From Ganoderma boninense (taxonomy: Eukaryota; Basidiomycota; Agaricomycetes; Polyporales; Polyporaceae), in contig CM035306.1 in NCBI GenBank assembly GCA_002900995.3, positions 496,001 to 560,000 on the forward strand: DNA of 64,000 nt, given 5' to 3'. Both the position numbers and the translations under genes were made by a program. A model generated the notes under the pieces. That model was not told where the DNA came from. It was given only the letters and a program-made list of their open reading frames with translations, and did no database searches. How positions within the stretch are numbered: position 1 is the first letter of the stretch; every line of letters begins with the position of its first letter. This document shows positions 42,997-55,317 of the stretch, piece by piece.

Positions 42997-45237
42997 TGAG
43001 ACGTTCCTGATCGTCAACGTTGTCAGTCTCCATCGTCAAATATCGGAATGGAGGCGTAAATACGAACCTTGCCAACGCAGAGCGAACGCGGCTGGAAGTT
43101 GCGATGGGGAAGGGCGGAGGTCCAAACGCACCCTCGGAGGCGAGGGCATATTTAGGTTGGAAGTGGTGTTATAAAGGCACCGGGGTATAAATGAACGTCG
43201 CTCAGGCGCGCCTGGACGTGTCTCCTGCCCTGTATGGTGGGGAATAACACCCCTTCCAACGATCGCCATTCGCCTCCAGTCGCCCGGCGTATCGCGCCTG
43301 CCGTACAAGTCGCGGTATCTATTGACGTGCCCACGGACGCTACGAACTTGGGAACAACCTCGGCAACCGGATGCCCGCATTGAGACGGCAAAGACCGTTA
43401 GGCTTCGTGTGTCCGTTTGCGGCGTAATCTGGGCGAGGGGCTCACGTATCTGTGGTGCCTAAAGGCCCCGCTTGCCAGGGTCGGGGCAGCGCAGGCCTTC
43501 TGTGCGATTGACTTTCGTTTGGCTTGCACTTCGCATGTCTCGCTGGAATGATCTGCTGTTGTCTCAGTCAGAGTCCATGTAAGTAGTGGAACTGGTCGTT
43601 GCAACCTGCCAGACTACAACAAGAATTTCTCACCGATGCTTCTGGCTCCAGTGTATAGCGAAGCGAAGTGACTCTGGGCGTTGTGTTACTGAACGCCGGT
43701 CACTTCCGTAACGATTCACTCTAACCCGTTGCGGCAGGCAGCGCGCCCGTTATCTGCTCGACTTTCTCATGTCCACTGGGGAAGAAGGGACCAGGCTCCC
43801 GCCAATGTACCCAGCGCTGCGTCATAGATGTTTCATCGCTACGCTTGTGGCTGAGCACGCTCTCCTCATCTACGTCACAAGCTGATCGCCTGTATGAACC
43901 CTCCGGAGCGGTGGATCCACCGGGGTTTTTGAGTAGGCTGAGTAGCAATTTAGAAGCTGGAGACTTACGACATCGGGCGGTGCTTCCCAAGAGCCGAAAG
44001 CCGGGATGATCCCAGTGAATGATATCCCCTGGACGCTGGGCCAGGACATGCAGAGAGCATGTTCGCCGCACCCCCTGTTCCGCCCCGAAGATAATGTCCA
44101 TAACAGGCTTGCCCCATCAAATATGGCATTCGTGGCAGCACGCTCCATCCGTCCGCCACGTCTTGAGACAGAATGTCAGAAAGCATCGAACGGGTCCTCC
44201 CCCGCCCATCTGCACTCACCTGAAGGCCACCCATGCGCAGCACCGGTACTCCGATTGAATACGTCACAGTGCGCCGGCAATCGTCATGCCGTCGTGCACG
44301 CCATTCGGGGGACAACTTCTTCCAGGTGTTCTCGTCCACGCGCGTCGTTCCCAGGGCATAAAAACTTCTGCGCAGAGGGTCCGCCCACCGCGAGCCAACC
44401 TGCACCAGGACGGTCAAATTGGGAGCCCGGGTCGTCGCCAATAGGATGCCCGGGAGATGTGCAGATTAGTCACCGGGGGGGGACATGGAGCTTCAGGCTC
44501 CGCGCGCGTTCTAGCGGTGAGAACCCGCTGAAATGCATACGTTTTGTCGGTACCTGGGAAGGGGGAGAGCCCGGAATGATCGCGCCACCGCGAGCGAGGT
44601 ATGCTCCCAGACGACAGAGAGCAGCGAAATAAGCGCGTACGTCAACTCTGCCCCAACCGCGAATCTGCGGGAGGTGGCACTTATCTCCCGCTCATCTCCT
44701 TCGAGGCCTAACCTTGTCGGTCAGAACAGGCACAAATTGGAGCAGCCTTTCACTCACCGCTGCGACTTGCCGGCGGTACCACCGCGGAGCCGGTTCGGTG
44801 TGGGGATGCTCGCATCGGCACGGGGCGACCGCGCGGATTTCTTTCGTTAGCATCGTTCGCGGGTAGCCACGGGGCTGAAAACAACGCCTGCTGACCGCCC
44901 CGCGAAGCGGCTCTATAGGCCCCGGGATGGGCGTTCACACATGCGTGGAGGGTCCTGGAATGGCCTGGAAAGCAATGGCAGAGGATGTATAGATGAGCGG
45001 GACATATGTAGCGATACATTGAAGGAAGCAGGGTCTGAAAGGATGGTGGTATAAGTTAGGTGCCAAAAATGGGACAACGGTCATCCGAGGAAACAACATA
45101 GCAAGATATATAGCGATTAGTGCTGTCCGTGTAGAGTTGGAAACCTATGTGCGCCATCAACCACCCGGACGCAACAAACTGCGGGGAGACCGGACATACC
45201 AAGAGAATCCGCAAACACAAGAGCCTCCCTTCCTCGT
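42997..45237. other. Intergenic region with an unassigned open frame
   Basis: A minus-strand frame at about 43965-44441 is open for some 158 codons (NLTVLVQVGSRWADPL, ENTWKKLSPEWRARR) and looks protein-like, with a GTGAGT donor after GGLQ near 44220. It has no ATG and I could not connect it to other exons or name a family. The rest shows nothing clear. Confidence 0.35.
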
Positions 45238-46550
45238 TCACCGGCCTTTCAAGCGCCGGCTATCTTCTTCAGCGAAGAACACAACAAGGACGGTCATGTC
45301 GTCCCTGGAAATGTCCGGCAATGCTTGTAAGCATGACGCAATGGCTCCAGGTCGAATCAGCGTACCTGTACTTCCTCGACCGCGGCGTCTGCATGCTCAA
45401 CAAGGTCGCCGTCAGGTCCTTGTCCGCACCCCCGAGCGCGTTTCTCAGCAGATGCGTCGCCGCGTTCCCGTCCGACATCACGAACCGCTTCTCCGCGCCC
45501 CACTGCTTGTACCGCACCGTGTCGTCGCGCTCCGCCATCCACACCGGCAGCGCATCGGGCGAATACCCCCCGACCGGCTCCCGCGTCCCGAACCGGTTCC
45601 GCTGCGCCTCCTTGAACAGCCCGACGAGCCCAACCGCCTCCTCGCTCGTCAGGCTCTCCCACAACCCGTCGGTCGCCATGATCAGGAAGTCGCCGGGCTT
45701 GACCTCGATCTCTGTGACGTCCGGCTCCGCCGTGAGGTACGGGGGCGTCTTGACCTCGGGCAGGAGCGGCCTGCTGTGGTGCCCCTTCCTGAGCCTGTCC
45801 TGGACATCGCGCATCCACTTGTACGGTGCGTCGCCGAAGGCGCGAGAGATGCCCATTCCCAACACCCGCCCGTTCTGCACGACGGTCTCGCCGGGGTGCT
45901 CCGCGTGCAGGCGATCGACCTCCGCCTGGTTGAGCCCGTTGTGGTCGGTGGAGAGGATGTAGACGTCGTACTTGAGGTCGCCGTCCGCGTTGACCCGCTG
46001 CCGCCCCAGGACGGCGCGCGAGTCGCCGGTCAGCGCGACACGGAGGATGCGGGAATGCGAGTCGTAGAACGAGAGCAAGGCGCAGGAGCCTGCACAAGCT
46101 GGACCGAGCAGGTTTGCAGCGGCGTCCTTGGACTTGGAAGCGAAGACGGCCGGAAGAGGGTGATGGCAGATATCCTCGTCGAGTTGCAGGAAGGTCGTTT
46201 TCAGCGTCTTTTCAACATCTGGCGAGTCTGGCACCGGAACTTCGCAGGCGTCGGAAACCGTATGGCTGGGGCCTGCGAGGCGAGAGTACAGATCTGCGAG
46301 CGCACCGGCGACGGCTGGGATCATGTTGCTAGCAAGCCATTTGCTAGTAGCACCGCCGTTGTGGCCGTCGTACAACCCGAAAAACGACCAATATCCAAAC
46401 GGAACGGGCGTGACGATCTCTTGATGTTCGTCTTCTGCAGGATCATTGCTGGTCAGTGAGGTTTGTCGTGCTCTGACTTGTACTGGGCATGGAGTGAAAG
46501 CCGTAGCACCGTCGATGGTTCGGTGATTGCGGGACACCAGCGCCGGGCAT
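45238..46550 (-). CDS. PP2C-type (PPM) protein phosphatase
   Basis: Metal-dependent serine/threonine phosphatase, most like the pyruvate dehydrogenase phosphatase (PDP/Ptc5) branch. My model has three exons: 46484-46550, 45366-46434 and 45238-45304, giving 400 residues. The long frame continues 5' of 46434 but lacks an ATG; splicing the 49-nt intron (GTACAAG to CTGCAG) joins it to an ATG at 46550, just downstream of a TATA-like TTATAT at 46574-46580. Metal-binding and catalytic motifs are FFGLYDGHNGG, LTGDSRAVLG, GISRAFGDAPYKW, IMATDGLWESL and, in the last exon, RDDMTVLVVFF. The N-terminus is short and I see no obvious mitochondrial presequence, so mitochondrial targeting is uncertain. Confidence 0.9.
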
Positions 46551-49427
46551 TGAATGTCTCAGAATTTGTCCCGGATATAAGCCGTGACGTAGCGCTACGT
46601 TAAGCGTCCTTAAAATCTGCGCTGAGCGCTTTCAGCTAACGGCAGGTACATTGCACATTGTGGCCGCGCGAGAGGGCATGGCTCGCTTGGACATTCACCC
46701 GAAATAATAATGATAGCGCCGGCCGCACGAACATCGTGCAAACACTCCGATGGAAGCAAGAATATCTTCCTCCTCCGGCTTCTCCTAACCGGATGGAGGC
46801 AGCCGTGACCCAACTCTTCAGTGCCAACTGAGAGCCAGCGCTGCGTATCAGTTATCCTGGCCCCGCTCGGACGATGAGATCCAGCAACGAGAACCACGCT
46901 TGGCTCGACTGTTTCAGACTCGCAGCCAAACATGCCATGCGCGCGGCCAGAGCTGTAAGCGAGAAATCGTCTGAGATTTCCGGAAGCGATCTAGCACAGA
47001 CGGCCCATGACGTTCAGAATGCCCCGCAATGCCGAGGAGAGACAGAAATCTCGAAAACAAATACCACGATGATATCGAACGCCAGATATTGACTCAATTT
47101 CGAAGGCGAGCGGATGAGCTCCCGAGAACCCGGACCTCGCGAAATCGCCTTTTTGGAGCTTTAGGAAAATGCCTTTTGCGCAAGAGCAGAGCCGTATGGT
47201 GACATCCCTTCACATTACACACAGCGAATGGAGGGCAAATCGCACTGGAAAAGGGATGTTCTAGTCGATTCATATTCCTAGGAGACTCAATGTCTCGATC
47301 CTGCCATTCGAGACTAGAGAAGTACTACGACTACTACTAGTCCTGAGCGGCCAAGATCGAGAGTTCCAACTGGTCCTTGCCCACATGCATAGAGTTCAAA
47401 GAGCATATGGTTTTGCGCTAAATTGGCTATGACTATGGCCAGAACCATAGCCATGGTTGACTATGATGGTCGCTTGGGCCCTGACCCGCCTATTGAGGAG
47501 GGATATTCGTGAAACGGCTAGAGTCCTTTTTCGCAGCCATAGCCATAGCCGTGGTCGGTCATGCGCAGAGTGCAATATTCGGAGAGTATATGGGCGAAAC
47601 GACTCACCTCGCAACATGTGCGAAGTCATAGCGTAAGATCCCAGAGTCCTTCGGTCCCTTCGAAACCTTCTCGTGTCTCCGCAGTTTCCCCTCAATGTCC
47701 AGTCGACCTTCGTTGGACCGTCACGAGCTCAAATTACGAAAAAAAGAGCATATAAACACTCACGATCAAGGTTCCCCTCAAGCGAAACAGCAGCTTTTGA
47801 GAGACAGCCCATAGCGGCCGTCCAGCATGCGACCAACGAGAGAAAAAAGCCCCGACCGGCATTCGGCTTCTGTGAACGCGCCTTCTCCGACCCAGGCCCA
47901 CCGTGGCCGTTGGCTTCAGGTTTGGCTTGACCTCCGGACATGCCTCTGCGTGCCTGGAACTCGCAAACGTCCGGATGCGCTCTGCGCTGAAGACGGCCGC
48001 TGGGATGCGGGTGCGGCGGGAGTAGGGTCGGTGTTCTCCTGGGCCTGCGAGCCGAAAGGAGAGCAGAGCGCATGAAGCGGCCTGCGTGGCCCCTGACTGC
48101 TGTCGCCAATGAAACCGAGGTAGCGGCAAGGCAGCGGAGAGGTTGCTGGGCAGCGGAGTTAAGGCAGTCAAGCCGAGATATATGACGTAGGAGGCGTAGG
48201 CGTTCGGGTGAAGACCAGATGAAGGGGGAGGTGCTTTGCTTCAGCTGCGAGCGGGGTGCGAGGAGGAGGAGAGACGGCAGGGTGTTAGGACGTGGTGGTA
48301 GAGCTGTAACCCGGAGAAACGATCGTTGTCAATGCCCGGAATGTCGAGAACGGGGCAATGCCTTAGGCGCTTTCAGAAGCAGGATCGCCTCCGCCCCGTC
48401 GTTTCTGGAAGCCTGAAGGGCAGTGACTTGCACATCATACACTCCCCAACGGCATATTGCATGCTGCAAAAAAGCGACCCCGTCTGAAGGGATCACTGGC
48501 CTCGCCTCTGGCCGTTCGTGAGAACGAAAATATCTTCCAGTTGAACAGGCAATCAAATCTGTGGGAAGCTCCCGCACAGCCCCCTGCACTCCCTGCATCG
48601 GACAACATGATTACTTAATCGTCCCTCCCGCCAAACTGGAACATGATCGTCATGCCGGGACTTTCAACATGCCGCTTGCGCAATGCGCTTCTTCCCCGCC
48701 ATGCACCCCGGAAGAACCAGCAGATGTAGGCAAGATGTAGGCAATGCAACCTCCATCCAGCTACGTTTCAACGCCCTTTTGTCACCTTAAACATTTCCAC
48801 TCGGACTCGAATCCGTATTACCGCCATGTAACGGGCGCGGGCGAACGGAGGACGGACGAGCAAGCAGACGCAAAAACTGAGAGCAGAGAGGAGCCCGGAT
48901 ACTGGTGTTGATTCCGCAAGAATCGATATCTACAAGATGAAGTGGGTACCGAAGATATGTACGAACTACGTACTGATAGTGGCGGCCACACGAGGTACTA
49001 GTACAAGGCGGAAGGGCTTAGACTCAAGTTAGACGGTGAAAACAGGAGTCCGAGGCGGATTGTACCATGCACAAGACGTGACCGACAAACTTATTGTGAC
49101 AGGTCGTAGCGGAACAAAGGCCATGAGGCTCGTGCCACGGGGGGGCCATTTCACGCCACGCATCAAACTTGCCAACCGGCCAGCCTGGCGGCTCAAGTCA
49201 CCGGTGTAGTAAAGTAAGTTGATCCTACCAAGGCCCCAAGTTCTTGTCCCAGGAAGCCGGCTGCTACAGCTACATCACACCCCGTCAACCACATCCTCCT
49301 CTTCATCGGAGGTGTTGGGATCGACATCCGCTTGTCTGCCGTTGCGCCCAACCAGCACGCAGAGAAATTGTGTCGACCCCGTCACCTCGTCAGTATTTCT
49401 CCAACACGGATTACAGTAGCGGAGCAC
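46551..49427. other. Gene-poor interval
   Basis: No coding gene is supported in about 2.9 kb. Present are copies of an ATAGCCAT-type motif around 47430-47560 and a short direct repeat GATGTAGGCAA at about 48724-48744. Open frames near 47730-48110 are arginine-rich and frame-unsupported. Confidence 0.4.
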
Positions 49428-51260
49428 TCACTGGCACGACCTGCAGATATGCCCCTCGATCCTATTCCTCGTCACCACAACCTCCCCGCCAGGCCCCCAC
49501 TCCCAGCACGTACCCTTCGCCACGGCCTCTTTCCACGCAGCTTTCCCCCCACCGCGGTACCACTCGTCCTCCTCCTCGACATCCGCCGCATACTTCTCCC
49601 AGTCCCCCAGTATGACCACCTCGTCCGCGAGCCGCTCCAGCCGGCCCAAGAACCGCCTCGCCACCCTCGCGCTCCAAATCCGATTCGGACGCAAGTCGCG
49701 CACCCGGAAGCACGCCTTGTACCTGTCCAGGTCCCACTCGGTCGTGACGCACACCTCGAGCCGCGCCAGCCGCGCCCCCGAGGACACATGGTGCTTCTCA
49801 AGCACCTCGACGAGCTGCTCGAGCTCGTCCACCGCCGCCCCCACCCCGTACTCGAGCTGGACCGCCCACGCGACCGTCAGCGCGTCGGCATTCACGGCCG
49901 CGGAGTGGCCGTGGTGCGCGAGGAAGCCGTCGAGGATGCGGAACTTGGCGTTCCGCCGCGCCGCGCCGAGCAGCTCGAGCCGCGCGAGGTCCCACAGCTC
50001 GCGCACGAGGCGCAGCACGGGCTCGATCGTCGCGTACGGCGCCGCGAACATCGCCGCCGCCGTCAGGTTCACCGCGAGCGACGTCACGGACGGCAGGCGG
50101 AAGGCGAGGACGGTCCCGTTCAGCGCCGCGGGGGACTGGACGAAGCGGCTGGCGCAGAGGCGCTCTGTGTCGCCTGCGAGGCACCGCACGGCGATGTGCG
50201 GCGTCCGGCTCCCGAGGCGGAGCTGCAGGGAGTCTATGGGCGGGGGCGCGTCGATGCCGGCCATGTCGGGAGGGAGGAGGTCGTAGATGCAGTGCACGAC
50301 GGGGGCTCTGTCCCAGAAGGTGAGGTCGACGTGGACGGATGCGGGGAAGGCGAGCGACGCGAAAACCTCCCGGACGTGCCCCGCGTCCCCGGTGATGCTG
50401 AGCTTGCGGACGCTTGGCAGGCACACGCGGTGGTCGCCCAAGCTCTCTGGGTGCTCTAACAACAGCCGTCGTGTGCGCCGCGGCGAGGGCTCGAGGGTGA
50501 GCGACTCGAGTGTCTCTGCACACCTGGCCAGGCCGTTGACGTACCCCGAGTTGGTAGACCAGGCGACCAGGTGCACGGTGCGAAGCGAGCGTACGGACGC
50601 AGCGCTGCTGAAGACGGAGCATAAGGTCTTCAGCTCCCGTAAGGCAGGAAAGTCCGACTCCCGCCACGGCGTGAGCTGTGCAAACGCAGGGGAGTGCGGT
50701 ATTCCAGTGCCCGCGAGCTCGAGAGCCGCCAGACACGGCATGCCTGTGGACCTGAGCGTCTCTAGAGCCTCCACGGCCTCCTCTGCGGTTTGAGCGATGA
50801 TGGACAGCGAGGACAGTTTTGACAGGTGCGGGACGAGTGCGTCCCAGACGGGTCGCTGCGCGGTCATGTGGAGCGGCCTGACCCGGATGGGATGCGTCTC
50901 GCCCGTACGGGACAGAAGGAGCGGCAAGACGTCCTCGTACTGGGGGAGCGACCACACAGCGTCCGCCCACAGCTGAGGAGTTTCCAGGGCGACATCCCTC
51001 CACGCGCGACAGACGTGGGTGAGGATGAGGACGTCCCGCCATTCTCGGAAGACCCCACAGACGGTGAAGATCCGCGTGAGAACGGACTTGGGTAGACCGC
51101 ATATTGGGGCTGAGGCGTTGTGGGGTGCGAAGAGCGTGCGGATGCGTACGGTGCCCCCCTCGCCCTCGTCGTACTTAGGTATCTCGACCGGGAGCCAGGT
51201 CCGCGAAGGCGGCGCGGAGAACAGCGCCTCTGGATGGGGCACGATGCGGAGGTCGACCAT
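49428..51260 (-). CDS. F-box protein
   Basis: Single-exon protein of 610 residues starting at the ATG at 51260. The F-box spans about residues 55-102: GLPKSVLTRIF, LTHVCRAWRDVAL and LWADAVW. It is more divergent from the pair at 4-10 kb than those are from each other: there is no DRSSLVGL block before the F-box and no VVFTGY end. The middle carries leucine-rich stretches (HLSKLSSLSI, MPCLAALELAG) typical of degenerate LRRs in agaricomycete F-box proteins. Role: presumed SCF adaptor; target unknown. The G+C content is high throughout. Confidence 0.88.
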   Translation of the reverse strand: MVDLRIVPHPEALFSAPPSRTWLPVEIPKYDEGEGGTVRIRTLFAPHNASAPICGLPKSVLTRIFTVCGVFREWRDVLILTHVCRAWRDVALETPQLWADAVWSLPQYEDVLPLLLSRTGETHPIRVRPLHMTAQRPVWDALVPHLSKLSSLSIIAQTAEEAVEALETLRSTGMPCLAALELAGTGIPHSPAFAQLTPWRESDFPALRELKTLCSVFSSAASVRSLRTVHLVAWSTNSGYVNGLARCAETLESLTLEPSPRRTRRLLLEHPESLGDHRVCLPSVRKLSITGDAGHVREVFASLAFPASVHVDLTFWDRAPVVHCIYDLLPPDMAGIDAPPPIDSLQLRLGSRTPHIAVRCLAGDTERLCASRFVQSPAALNGTVLAFRLPSVTSLAVNLTAAAMFAAPYATIEPVLRLVRELWDLARLELLGAARRNAKFRILDGFLAHHGHSAAVNADALTVAWAVQLEYGVGAAVDELEQLVEVLEKHHVSSGARLARLEVCVTTEWDLDRYKACFRVRDLRPNRIWSARVARRFLGRLERLADEVVILGDWEKYAADVEEEDEWYRGGGKAAWKEAVAKGTCWEWGPGGEVVVTRNRIEGHICRSCQ

Positions 51261-52410
51261 GGTCTCCGTTAGGGAGTGTCTTGAGTGCCCATCAACTTGA
51301 ACGAGAGTCTGTGTGGTTCGTTCATGGTTCCGTTAACTCGAAGGGACCTCGAGGCGAAGTAAATTCAGCTCGTACTGTTCCTTCGCTATCTGCTTCGCGG
51401 TGATGGTCATGTCTGCTGGAGTACAGGAGGTTTAGAAGTCTTGCGAGAGGAGTGGGTGAGGGCATGAGAGCTGGTCACGGTGGTCGCCGCAGTTAGTTCC
51501 CAGTATGTCGAATCGGGAAGATCCGTCCGATGGAAGCTTTTGATGCATTGACGGTCCGACGGAGAATTTCCTAGGCGCACTGTACATTGAAGGCGTTTGA
51601 GGAAGAACTTTTGTCTGGGACTAACCGTAGCGCTAGACGGAGGCGGGTTTGAAAAGCTTTAAGCAATTTTGGTCATGAGTAAGTATCGACTAACAGCTTA
51701 CAGATGCGGTGACCTGGAACAGAATATGGCATTCCCTGCTTCTTCGGAAAACCGAAGAGAATCTCACCAGGGCTTACATAGTCAGACAAAGCAATAATAT
51801 CAGTAATGTATAACATTTGTATCATTCTGGTAGAGGGGTATACAATGCAATATATTCCTAGGTCACGGCTGGGTAAATGGGTGTCTGGCGTCATTGAGGG
51901 AATCGGACTTACTTTGATTCTTCCGCAGACGCCCCTTGGAAGCGAATACCTGACAGCGGTCAGATTCAGAATGATGCCTCTGATATTGTATGGTATGTCA
52001 GCCTAATGCCACGCTGATATTGGTCAGATAATGACCTTCTAATGGGTGGCTTACTGGCAAATTCCGATCAGCTCTATCCTGGCATACCGGGCTCTCTCTA
52101 GTTTTCCGATGTTAAAAGCGGCCGGCGCAGTTCAAGTTCTTCTGTAATCAGACACGCTCGGAAGTGTCAGCTCTTTCAAAAATCAAGCATCGCGTGCTTG
52201 CATATGAAGCTCACAATCACCTTCCATGGTTTTCTCTATAAGGTGACATTCACACAACTTGAACGTTGCCCTAACCAAAATCAAGAGCGAGGAGACTGAG
52301 ATAATGGACTCCGCGGACGAGAGCCATGTGGGAGGCTACTTATGGTCGGCTCGATGGCAATTGCCCCACATTCATCGCGGATGTCAGCCTTCGTATCGAA
52401 CGACAGGTAC
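51261..52410. other. Intergenic region
   Basis: AT-richer than its neighbours around 51660-52260. No gene or repeat with clear ends was found. Confidence 0.4.
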
Positions 52411-52482
52411 TCCGATATGGTGTAGTGGCTAACATTATCGCCTCTCACGCGATAGCCCGGGGTTCGATTCCCCGTGTCGGAA
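52411..52482 (+). tRNA. tRNA-Glu (CTC)
   Basis: The intronless cloverleaf starts TCCGATATGGTGTAGTGGCT. Acceptor TCCGATA pairs with TGTCGGA, the anticodon stem is ATCGC/GCGAT, the loop is CTCTCAC with CTC at positions 34-36, and the T-loop is GGTTCGATTCC. Confidence 0.92.
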
Positions 52483-54570
52483 CTAGGGCTCGTGAAGAGT
52501 GTGTTTTTGTGCAACATGCAAGGCCATTGTTCCCATGCTGCTGCGTCAAAAGCTCAGCAGGATTCCTGTGGATGCGCGTTTTTGCGCCTATACGCGACCA
52601 ATTTCGCACCAGTGCCAGTGAGTACTATCGGACTGTAGACAGTGCCGCGACCGTGTTGCCAAGCCGTTACAATTGTCCGACCCTTTCCCGCAGGCTCCGA
52701 CGAGCCCCAGAATTCAACTGCGATCCACGCTCCAGGCTTCTGACTCTGGAAAGCGAGCGAGCGAGCTTCAGTGTTCCATAGACCACGGACTGCCCCAGGG
52801 CAAAACCGCGCGTAACCACTAGGCAACAGCGCCCACACAAACGGAGAGGCGCGCGCGTCGACGTCATCGGGCGACGGACCAGGCACGGAACCGGGGAACG
52901 TCAGGGAACGTCACGTCTAAACCCTGCCTGAACCCCACAGGCGCGCTCTGGCTCGGTGGCTGGCGCGCTCCGGATCCCGAACTCGCTCTCGCTCGCCCAG
53001 GCTAGTACGTATATGGCAGCCCGACGCCTAGCCCCGACCTGTCGCAGCTGTCGCCGTCCGACCCGGTCCGGACAGGTTCGTGAAAGCTGGACCGACTGTG
53101 ACAAGTCTCAGGGGAGCCGGGAGCCATCGGACACGACGGCGGGCGATGGAAGGGAGGCCCGAGGCCCAGGATGCTCTGGCCCTGCTACTATGTAGCGGGA
53201 GCCATTGCTGGTCGTCCGCGGCCAGGACGGTCGTCGTCGGTCGGGCGAGCTGCTGCGACCCCGGGGGCGGGGGCGGGGGCGGGGGCGGGGGGGTTCGGAG
53301 CCCGGAGGTTGCTGGAAGGGGCATCATGGCAATGGCCATGTGCCTCCTCCGAGCCCGACTCGGAACGCATCCTCCGAGCGCGCGTCCGGGGAGGCAGGAA
53401 CCGCGCACTGTGCACCGTGCACTGTGCAGGGACTCTCGGAGTCGGACGAGGGCTCGGATCATGGGTGTGTGCATCCGTAGAACGTCAGAGAACGTCCGAC
53501 ATCGACGTCGGCTGAGTACTCCTCACCTCTGGAAGCAGGAACCTTGAACGTTGAATCAGCAAACAACATCGCTGCCTGGGGCCGGGTCGGGGCCCACTCC
53601 AGGGTGTGCACTGTGCAGTTAATTAGTGTGGCAGCTAGGCCGGCGTGCGCGGGGGCGCCACCAAAACCCGCGCTGGAACGTTGTCACGTTGAGCCGTCGA
53701 GCCGTTGACGTCGTCGCGCGGTTCCCGTGTCGCGTGCCTGTTGTTATCTGCGCGACTGTGGAGCTGTGGTTTGGCGTTGCTACTTGCCGTCAGCGGCCAA
53801 GGTAGTGCTAGTGCATATAAGTAGTGGAGTCGTCGACCAGGGACAGCCTGCAGGGACGCACGCATCCATCAGCATCAAGGGGAAATTTGAACGAGAGTTC
53901 CGCAGAGAAATTGAGATTACAGCTACTAGTAACACCGTTGGTAAGTAGTACATTTGGATTGGGCGGAAGGAGACCGTTGAACTTGCAATTGGAACTTGGA
54001 ACAGGGGAACTTGTGAGCCGCGTAACCGTATAAATACTAATAGCTTGTAGCTTGTAGTGTACGAGCACGCGCGAGCACGTTGTTGAGTGTTGAGGAGACG
54101 GGGAGAGGGTCGTGAGGTGATAGGTAGGTGATAGGGGTGGTGTTCTACAGTGGGGTAGGGTGGAAGGGGGTATGGAGTATTCAGGGTTCGTGAGGAGCGG
54201 TCGTGGGTGAGATGAGAGGGCGAGATATGAGATGAGGAGACATTAGCGGCAGGGAGCGACGGGCCAATTAGCACGAGAGATGATAAGAGGCGTGTAGGAG
54301 ACGAGACGGGAGGGAGAGGAGATGCAATGCAAGAGAGAGAAGAAAGCAATGATGATGAGATGCACGATGAGAACCAGATCGTATGAGATGACGGGGGGGG
54401 GGGGTGAGTGGAGGAGGGCGAGTGAAGCAAGCGAGTCATCCGGGCCCAGAGAAAGGAGAGAAAATCACAACAGCCGACTGACCGACCGACCGAACACCGA
54501 CCACCGCCCGCATGTCAACTGCTCCAGATGCACCCCATGTCCTATGACATGTCCCGACATCGCCTCCGCT
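52483..54570. other. Gene-poor interval
   Basis: Open frames on both strands are GC-driven and have no domain. Notable contents are a G-rich tandem at 53263-53293, repeated GTGCACTGTGCA words near 53400-53420 and 53606-53618, and a run of 12 G at 54393-54404. Confidence 0.4.
53263..53293 (+). repeat. GGGGGC tandem, G-quadruplex candidate
   Basis: Four perfect GGGGGC units followed by seven G. Five G-tracts with single-C loops satisfy the usual G-quadruplex pattern on the plus strand. Confidence 0.85.
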
Positions 54571-55317
54571 TCACGCCGCGGCGGCCACGAGCTGTGACAA
54601 GCCACTCTTGACGTAGCCCGGTTGCTCACCGGACAACCTTCTCCGCAGATACACGCCGAGGGGGCGTCCGCTCGTCCGGGAGAGGAGCACGCTCGCAACG
54701 AGCCGGCCGCGGGTGTCCTTCGCCGAGCAGATCCTCGAATGCCCAAGGCCGGGAGGGGTCGAAAGGCCGCTGGAGGAGCCACCCGAGCTCGGGACGGTGT
54801 ACGTCGATACGGTCACCCGCGCGCGGGAGCCGGCGTGCGACGATCGGACAGGGGGCGGAGGGGTGAGGGGCGTGAACGGGTCGTCGTCGTCCCCGTCCGC
54901 GAACGGGTTTTCGAGCTTCGGGAGGACCGGGGGCAGCGAGACCACGGGCGCCGGGGCCATGGAGGGCGTCAGCGCCGATGCCGTGCGCTCTGCAGGGACG
55001 GGTGGCGGCGGGGGCGCACGTCTTGTGGGCGTCGGGGTGCCGTATGTGACGGACGTGCGCCGGGGGCGGTTGCCCACCGCGGACACGGAGAGGGGGACCC
55101 CGACCCGCATGCCTGCTCCGGCTGAGCCACTTGACGACGCTCCCGTCGCAATGGAGGTGCGGGGTGTCGGGGCGATGGGCGCGGATTCGTACGCACGGAC
55201 GCGGGGGGCACATACGTTGGGGATGCGGTTCCAGGAGGCCTCCATGCTGGAACCTGAAAGGCCGTAGGAGCCGAACGCACCGTGGATGGGTTGGATGCGG
55301 CGGGTGGAGACGGACAT
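54571..55317 (-). CDS. Unrecognised Pro/Ser-rich protein of 248 residues
   Basis: Family not recognised. The single-exon frame starts with ATG at 55317. The middle is low-complexity: PPPPPVPAERTA, a SLPPVLPKLENPFADGDDDD acidic patch and DPFTPLTPPPP, ending in an SSGGSSSGLSTPPG linker. The last 55 residues are more globular (ICSAKDTRGRLVASVLLSRT, GRPLGVYLRRRL, GYVKSGLSQLV) and may be the conserved part. There is no signal peptide or membrane helix. A clear TATA box lies upstream at 55543-55550, which supports a real minus-strand gene. The disordered Pro/Ser-rich body suggests a regulatory or scaffold role, but this is only inference. Confidence 0.6.
   Translation of the reverse strand: MSVSTRRIQPIHGAFGSYGLSGSSMEASWNRIPNVCAPRVRAYESAPIAPTPRTSIATGASSSGSAGAGMRVGVPLSVSAVGNRPRRTSVTYGTPTPTRRAPPPPPVPAERTASALTPSMAPAPVVSLPPVLPKLENPFADGDDDDPFTPLTPPPPVRSSHAGSRARVTVSTYTVPSSGGSSSGLSTPPGLGHSRICSAKDTRGRLVASVLLSRTSGRPLGVYLRRRLSGEQPGYVKSGLSQLVAAAA

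Noticed and set aside
47729..48171. Overlapping minus-strand frames of 126 and 145 codons
   Set aside because: They are Arg- and Pro-rich, present in two frames at once, with no domain.
53780..54439. 219-codon minus-strand frame rich in Ser and Pro
   Set aside because: Low-complexity translation of a purine-rich plus strand; more likely the 3' flank of the gene at 54571-55317.
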